Assembly (NCBI GenBank): GCA_013816105.1
Contig: JACDEY010000028.1
Span: forward strand, 1 to 8,643
Direction of reading: 5' to 3'
DNA: 8,643 nt
Source of the DNA: Actinomycetota bacterium
GTDB lineage: Bacteria > Actinomycetota > UBA4738
Shown: positions 5,889 to 8,643 of the stretch, piece by piece
Layout of the letters: each line of letters begins with the position of its first letter
Position numbering within the stretch: the stretch's first letter is position 1
The notes under the pieces: model-generated
Databases searched by the model: none
Seen by the model: only the letters and a program-made list of their open reading frames with translations
Told to the model about the DNA's origin: nothing
Program-made: the position numbers and the translations under genes

Positions 5889-6779
5889 TCAGTCCGTGCC
5901 GAAGAGGTTGCGCAGATCGACGCGGCGGACGCGAAAGCTCTCGTCCAACCGCACTGACCCGAGCTTGAGGGCCTTCGGCGCCTCCCCCGCTGGGGAGATG
6001 AGCCTGAGCACATCCTCGTCCGGGGCGTACTCGAGGTAGCCAAGGCCCGTGTAGCCCCCCTGACCGTCCGAAAGGCCTACGACGATCCGATCCAGAGCGG
6101 AGGCCTCGAACATGGACGGCAGTGCCGGCATGAAGACCGTCGGCTTCACCCTCCAGCGCTGCACCGGCTCCGTGAAGTACTGGCGCAAGGCATCCTCCCG
6201 CCGCCCGGCGCGCTCGTCCACGGAGGCGACGGGCACGTTGGGGTCCACCGGCAGGGCGACGACCTCGGAGGGGAAGAACCGCGAGACGATGCCGAACAGC
6301 GGATCGAGTTCCTCGCCGCGCTGCAACCCGACCACCGTGTCCGCCTGAAGCATCTCGATCTTGTGGTACTTGAGAAGCTGCCCGTAGACGCCGGACACGA
6401 GGCCGTTGGTGTCCACGATCACGAGGTCGGCTCCCGCCTCCCGGGCGTGGGCCAGCATCCTGGCTGTTCCCACCACGAGCGGAAGCAATTGCCCCTGGGG
6501 CGAGATGGCGCCGACGAAGTAGATGGCCTCCGGAACCCTCAGCCGGTCCGGTTCGAGATCCTCCTCGGAGCGCGGGATCCGAAGCCCCACGCACGTGGGG
6601 GGCCCGACGGACTTCTGGGCGAGATCCGCGTCAACGTACGCGATGGTCCGCCCCGCGGAGATCCCCGCGGCGGCGATGGCGCGGCTGAGCTTGCTCTTGC
6701 CCGCGTCCAGGCCGCCGACCAGCACGACGAGCTTGCTGTTCGCGACGACCCGCTCCACGACGGCCTCATATCGGTCCAT
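5889..6779 (-). CDS. Clp1/Grc3-family polynucleotide 5'-hydroxyl kinase-like P-loop ATPase
   Basis: This 296-residue P-loop protein resembles the kinase core of the Clp1/Grc3/NOL9 family, whose characterised members phosphorylate 5'-OH ends of RNA or DNA with ATP. The Walker A loop is GGLDAGKSK (22-30), close to the GGVDSGKT form of archaeal Clp1. It is followed by VDADLAQKSVGPP (49-61), equivalent to the family's DxDxxQ...GPP signature (Asp50, Asp52, Gln55). Next come VDTNGLVSG (122-130) and LQRGEEL (152-158). A C-terminal region of about 100 residues (after 200) lacks motifs I recognise and may be the accessory domain. The ATG at 6779 has an excellent AAAGGAG site. It begins 51 bases after the phosphatase-like gene and is probably co-transcribed with it. 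The nucleic-acid substrate is unproven. A GTPase or generic ATPase role cannot be excluded from sequence alone. Confidence 0.85.
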   Translation of the reverse strand: MDRYEAVVERVVANSKLVVLVGGLDAGKSKLSRAIAAAGISAGRTIAYVDADLAQKSVGPPTCVGLRIPRSEEDLEPDRLRVPEAIYFVGAISPQGQLLPLVVGTARMLAHAREAGADLVIVDTNGLVSGVYGQLLKYHKIEMLQADTVVGLQRGEELDPLFGIVSRFFPSEVVALPVDPNVPVASVDERAGRREDALRQYFTEPVQRWRVKPTVFMPALPSMFEASALDRIVVGLSDGQGGYTGLGYLEYAPDEDVLRLISPAGEAPKALKLGSVRLDESFRVRRVDLRNLFGTD

Positions 6780-6830
6780 GTCGCTCCTTTGAGGGTCCAG
6801 GGGAAGATCGCGCCGGTCACTCGTCCCACC

Positions 6831-7673
6831 TCAGCGTGTCCGGTCCGGAGGGAATCGCGCCGCGATCGCCTGGAAGCAGGGCCAGTAGTCCTCTGGCTCC
6901 ACGTTGTCGTCCATGACGATCACGACGTCTGTGCGTCCCTGGTGCTTCGCCACCAGCGGGGCGGGATCGTTGACGTCGACGATGGAGATGGTCTCCACGC
7001 CCACCTCGATGGCGGCCCCCGCAAATCCGTGATCCGCGAAGACGAGGTCGGGACGCACCTCTTCGAGCATCCGCTGCATGGCGTCCGGTGAGTGCGAATG
7101 CATGGAGGAGCCCCCGTAGGAGAGGACGGCCACTCCGTGCAGGTAGCGGACCCTCCACGAATGAGCGCCGTCTTCCCAGACCACGCTCTGCATGGGCCGC
7201 AGGAGCTTCGCGCCCGCCTTCGTGAGCAGCTCCCCGACGGCCATGTAGAGCAGCACGAGGCCGGCTGGATGCCCGGTCGCCAGCAGGACGTTCTCGCCCC
7301 GACCGGCTGCGCGGGCGAGCCGGTCTCCTGCCGCCTCGAGCGCGCGGAGCATAGGGCCCGGCTCGATCCGAACGGGCCCCTCGGTGACGCCGGGATCGGG
7401 ATCGAATCCAGCCTCGGCCGCGACCAGGCGAAGGACCTCCTCGCGGGACAACGATCCGGCGAGCCCGGTCAGCCCGAACTGAACATCGGGATCTCCGGCG
7501 ACGAGCCGCTTGATCTTCCAAAGGACGTTCCCCCGGTCATGGGAGCAGTCCTCTCCGGCGACCCGCGCCGCGAGGAGGGCGGTCGCCAACTCCTCCCGCT
7601 CGAACGTCCCCCGGGCCCACCGATCGGAACGATCGGATTCGTGGATGGATGGATCCTGTGCTTTCCTGTTCAT
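6831..7673 (-). CDS. Conserved actinobacterial phosphatase-like protein
   Basis: This 280-residue protein resembles a family commonly annotated just as 'phosphatase' in Streptomyces and relatives. I know of no defined substrate. Conserved polar clusters that could bind metal or phosphate are ATGHP (132-136), MHSHS (191-195), ADHG (213-216), VDVNDP (232-237) and MDDN (254-257). No signal peptide or membrane helix is seen, so it is probably cytosolic. The family-like region begins around residue 23 (TFEREEL). Residues 1-22 are a polar, Asp/Ser/Arg-rich extension. ATG 7673 is the only sensible start, since no other start codon occurs in frame before the conserved part. It lacks a Shine-Dalgarno sequence and instead sits just after a TAGAAT box. 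It leads a likely minus-strand unit with the Clp1-like kinase. The phosphatase activity itself is inherited annotation and is not shown here. Confidence 0.8.
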   Translation of the reverse strand: MNRKAQDPSIHESDRSDRWARGTFEREELATALLAARVAGEDCSHDRGNVLWKIKRLVAGDPDVQFGLTGLAGSLSREEVLRLVAAEAGFDPDPGVTEGPVRIEPGPMLRALEAAGDRLARAAGRGENVLLATGHPAGLVLLYMAVGELLTKAGAKLLRPMQSVVWEDGAHSWRVRYLHGVAVLSYGGSSMHSHSPDAMQRMLEEVRPDLVFADHGFAGAAIEVGVETISIVDVNDPAPLVAKHQGRTDVVIVMDDNVEPEDYWPCFQAIAARFPPDRTR

Positions 7674-7683
7674 GGCCCAGGCG

Positions 7684-7689
7684 ATTCTA
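7684..7689 (-). promoter_or_regulatory. Candidate -10 box giving a near-leaderless transcript of the phosphatase-like gene
   Basis: TAGAAT on the minus strand ends ten bases before the ATG at 7673. A start of transcription about seven bases downstream would leave a leader of only 3-5 bases, consistent with the missing ribosome site. The -35 region would overlap the first codons of the divergent SDR gene, but no clear hexamer is seen. Confidence 0.4.
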
Positions 7690-7701
7690 GGGGGTCGGGG
7701 C

Positions 7702-8481
7702 ATGGCCGAATTCTCATTGAGCGGCAAGATCGCGATCATCACAGGCGCCAGCAAGGGGATCGGCAGGGCGATCGCCCTCGCGTTCGCCGCGGCGGGCGGG
7801 ACGGTCGTGCTCGCCGCGCGGAAGCCGGATGCGCTCGACCGTGCAGCGGAGGAGCTCACTCGCTCCGGCGCGGCCGCGCTCGGCGTCTCGACCGATGTCA
7901 GCGACCCGGACCAGGTGAGCCGCCTCGTCGAACGCACAGTGGAGGCCTTCGGGACCGTCGACATCCTGGTCAACAACGCCGGGGCGGCTCCATTCCTCGC
8001 CCCTGTCGAGGAGATCCGCCTTGACGGGTTCGAGAAGTACTTCCGGGTGAACTTCATGGGCGCCGTCCACTGCACGCGAGCGGTCGGGCCCATCCTGCTC
8101 GCGAAACGGAGTGGATGCGTGCTGAACATCTCCTCCGTCGCCGCTTTCGTCGCGAGCCCCGGCCTCGCCTATTACGCTTCGGCGAAGGCCGCGCTCATCG
8201 GCTTCACGAAGACCGTCGCCGGCGAATGGGCGTCGGCCGGAGTCCGCGTGAACGCGCTCGCGCCGGGATGGATCGAGACCGAGATGAACGAAGGCGCCAG
8301 GGCGATGGATGAGTTTCACAGCAGCGTCGTGCGGTCCATCCCCCTCGGCCGGTGGGGATCCGCTGAGGAGGTCGCGGCCGCGGCGCTCTTCCTCTGCTCT
8401 CCGGCGGCCTCGTTCATAACCGGCGCGGTCCTCGTCGTCGACGGTGGGCAGACGGTCTCGAACCTCGGGGCCGGTTCGTGA
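7702..8481 (+). CDS. Short-chain dehydrogenase/reductase (classical SDR, FabG-like)
   Basis: This 259-residue NAD(P)-dependent oxidoreductase belongs to the classical SDR family and would interconvert an alcohol and a ketone or aldehyde in the cytosol. Features are the cofactor loop TGASKGIG (14-21), Arg40-Lys41 after strand two (which favours NADPH), Asp65, NNAG (91-94), Asn117, catalytic Ser145 and the YxxxK pair Tyr158/Lys162. The PG motif (188-189) and the C-terminal [13 protein letters not shown] (238-250) are also typical. All four catalytic residues are present. The ATG at 7702 has a GGGGG ribosome site seven bases upstream. The open frame extends further left, but that part only overlaps the opposite gene. 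The substrate is not deducible: 3-oxoacyl reductase and secondary-alcohol dehydrogenase are both possible. It overlaps the next SDR gene by four bases (GTGA). Confidence 0.93.
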   Translation: MAEFSLSGKIAIITGASKGIGRAIALAFAAAGGTVVLAARKPDALDRAAEELTRSGAAALGVSTDVSDPDQVSRLVERTVEAFGTVDILVNNAGAAPFLAPVEEIRLDGFEKYFRVNFMGAVHCTRAVGPILLAKRSGCVLNISSVAAFVASPGLAYYASAKAALIGFTKTVAGEWASAGVRVNALAPGWIETEMNEGARAMDEFHSSVVRSIPLGRWGSAEEVAAAALFLCSPAASFITGAVLVVDGGQTVSNLGAGS

Positions 8482-8643
8482 GCGGCCTCGATCTCCGGGG
8501 CGCGGTCGCCGTCGTCACCGGGGCCTCCTCCGGCATCGGCTGGGCCACGGCGGATGCGCTGGCGCGTCGCGGGGCGAAGGTCGTCGTGGCGGCCCGTCGC
8601 GAGGAGCGCCTGGTGGAGCTCGCCGGGGCGATCGAGCGCAGGC
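8478..8643 (+). CDS. Second short-chain dehydrogenase, N-terminal part only
   Basis: This gene starts at GTG 8478, whose last bases form the TGA stop of the preceding SDR (GTGA overlap), so translation is probably coupled. The 55 visible codons encode [20 protein letters not shown], then [20 protein letters not shown] and [15 protein letters not shown]. They include the cofactor loop TGASSGIG and a basic AARREER stretch after strand two that favours NADPH. Catalytic Ser, Tyr and Lys lie beyond the right edge. Two different SDRs in tandem usually act on related substrates or in successive steps. That is inference here. Confidence 0.88.
   Translation, partial: MSGLDLRGAVAVVTGASSGIGWATADALARRGAKVVVAARREERLVELAGAIERR

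Noticed and set aside
5590..6594. Long minus-strand frame across the kinase, bS22 and the start of the SAM hydrolase
   Set aside because: It is Arg/Gly/Ser-rich shadow sequence. The three real genes in this stretch lie in other frames with motifs and ribosome sites.
7510..7701. N-terminal extension of the SDR upstream of ATG 7702
   Set aside because: It overlaps the opposite gene, and the SDR family begins a few residues before the TGxxxGxG motif, as it does from 7702.
6831..8129. A 432-residue version of the phosphatase-like protein extending left into the SDR region
   Set aside because: The extra 152 residues are antisense to the well-supported SDR. The ATG at 7673 gives a family-sized protein.

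Overview
The window is 8.6 kb of dense, high-GC bacterial DNA. It holds eleven protein-coding genes, two of them cut by the window edges. I see no tRNA or rRNA gene, insertion sequence, prophage or CRISPR array, and no gene-free stretch longer than about 170 bases. The best guess for the host is an uncultivated, high-GC member of the Actinomycetota. The evidence is a 31-residue bS22/AURKAIP1-like mini ribosomal protein, a metal-binding 'phosphatase' family that I know mainly from actinomycetes, many GTG/TTG starts and one apparently near-leaderless gene. That placement is inference.

Layout: (1) Bases 1-3704, minus strand, read right to left: an AMP-forming fatty-acyl-CoA ligase, then, starting five bases after its stop, an unrecognised seven-helix membrane protein. 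After a 164-base gap comes a secreted DUF4331 protein that runs off the left edge. (2) Bases about 3818-4812, plus strand: a TIM-barrel sugar-phosphate isomerase/epimerase-like protein, followed 11 bases later by a 46-residue single-helix membrane protein. The barrel gene has no ATG, GTG or TTG where its first strand begins and may start at an ATC. (3) Bases 4844-7673, minus strand, transcribed right to left: a conserved phosphatase-like protein, a Clp1/Grc3-type polynucleotide kinase, bS22, and an S-adenosylmethionine hydrolase (DUF62) with its catalytic Asp-Arg-His triad intact. (4) Bases 7702 onward, plus strand: two short-chain dehydrogenases in tandem joined by a GTGA stop/start overlap, the second cut by the right edge.

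How they may work together: the ligase and the SDR pair suggest acyl-CoA or alcohol/ketone metabolism, but the SDR pair is separated from the ligase by two oppositely oriented blocks. The most intriguing block is number 3. It places a 5'-polynucleotide-kinase-like enzyme next to a phosphatase-like protein and a small-subunit ribosomal protein, which is compatible with RNA end processing or ribosome maturation. This is a hypothesis from gene order and motifs, not a demonstrated system. Everything else looks like ordinary core or accessory metabolism.
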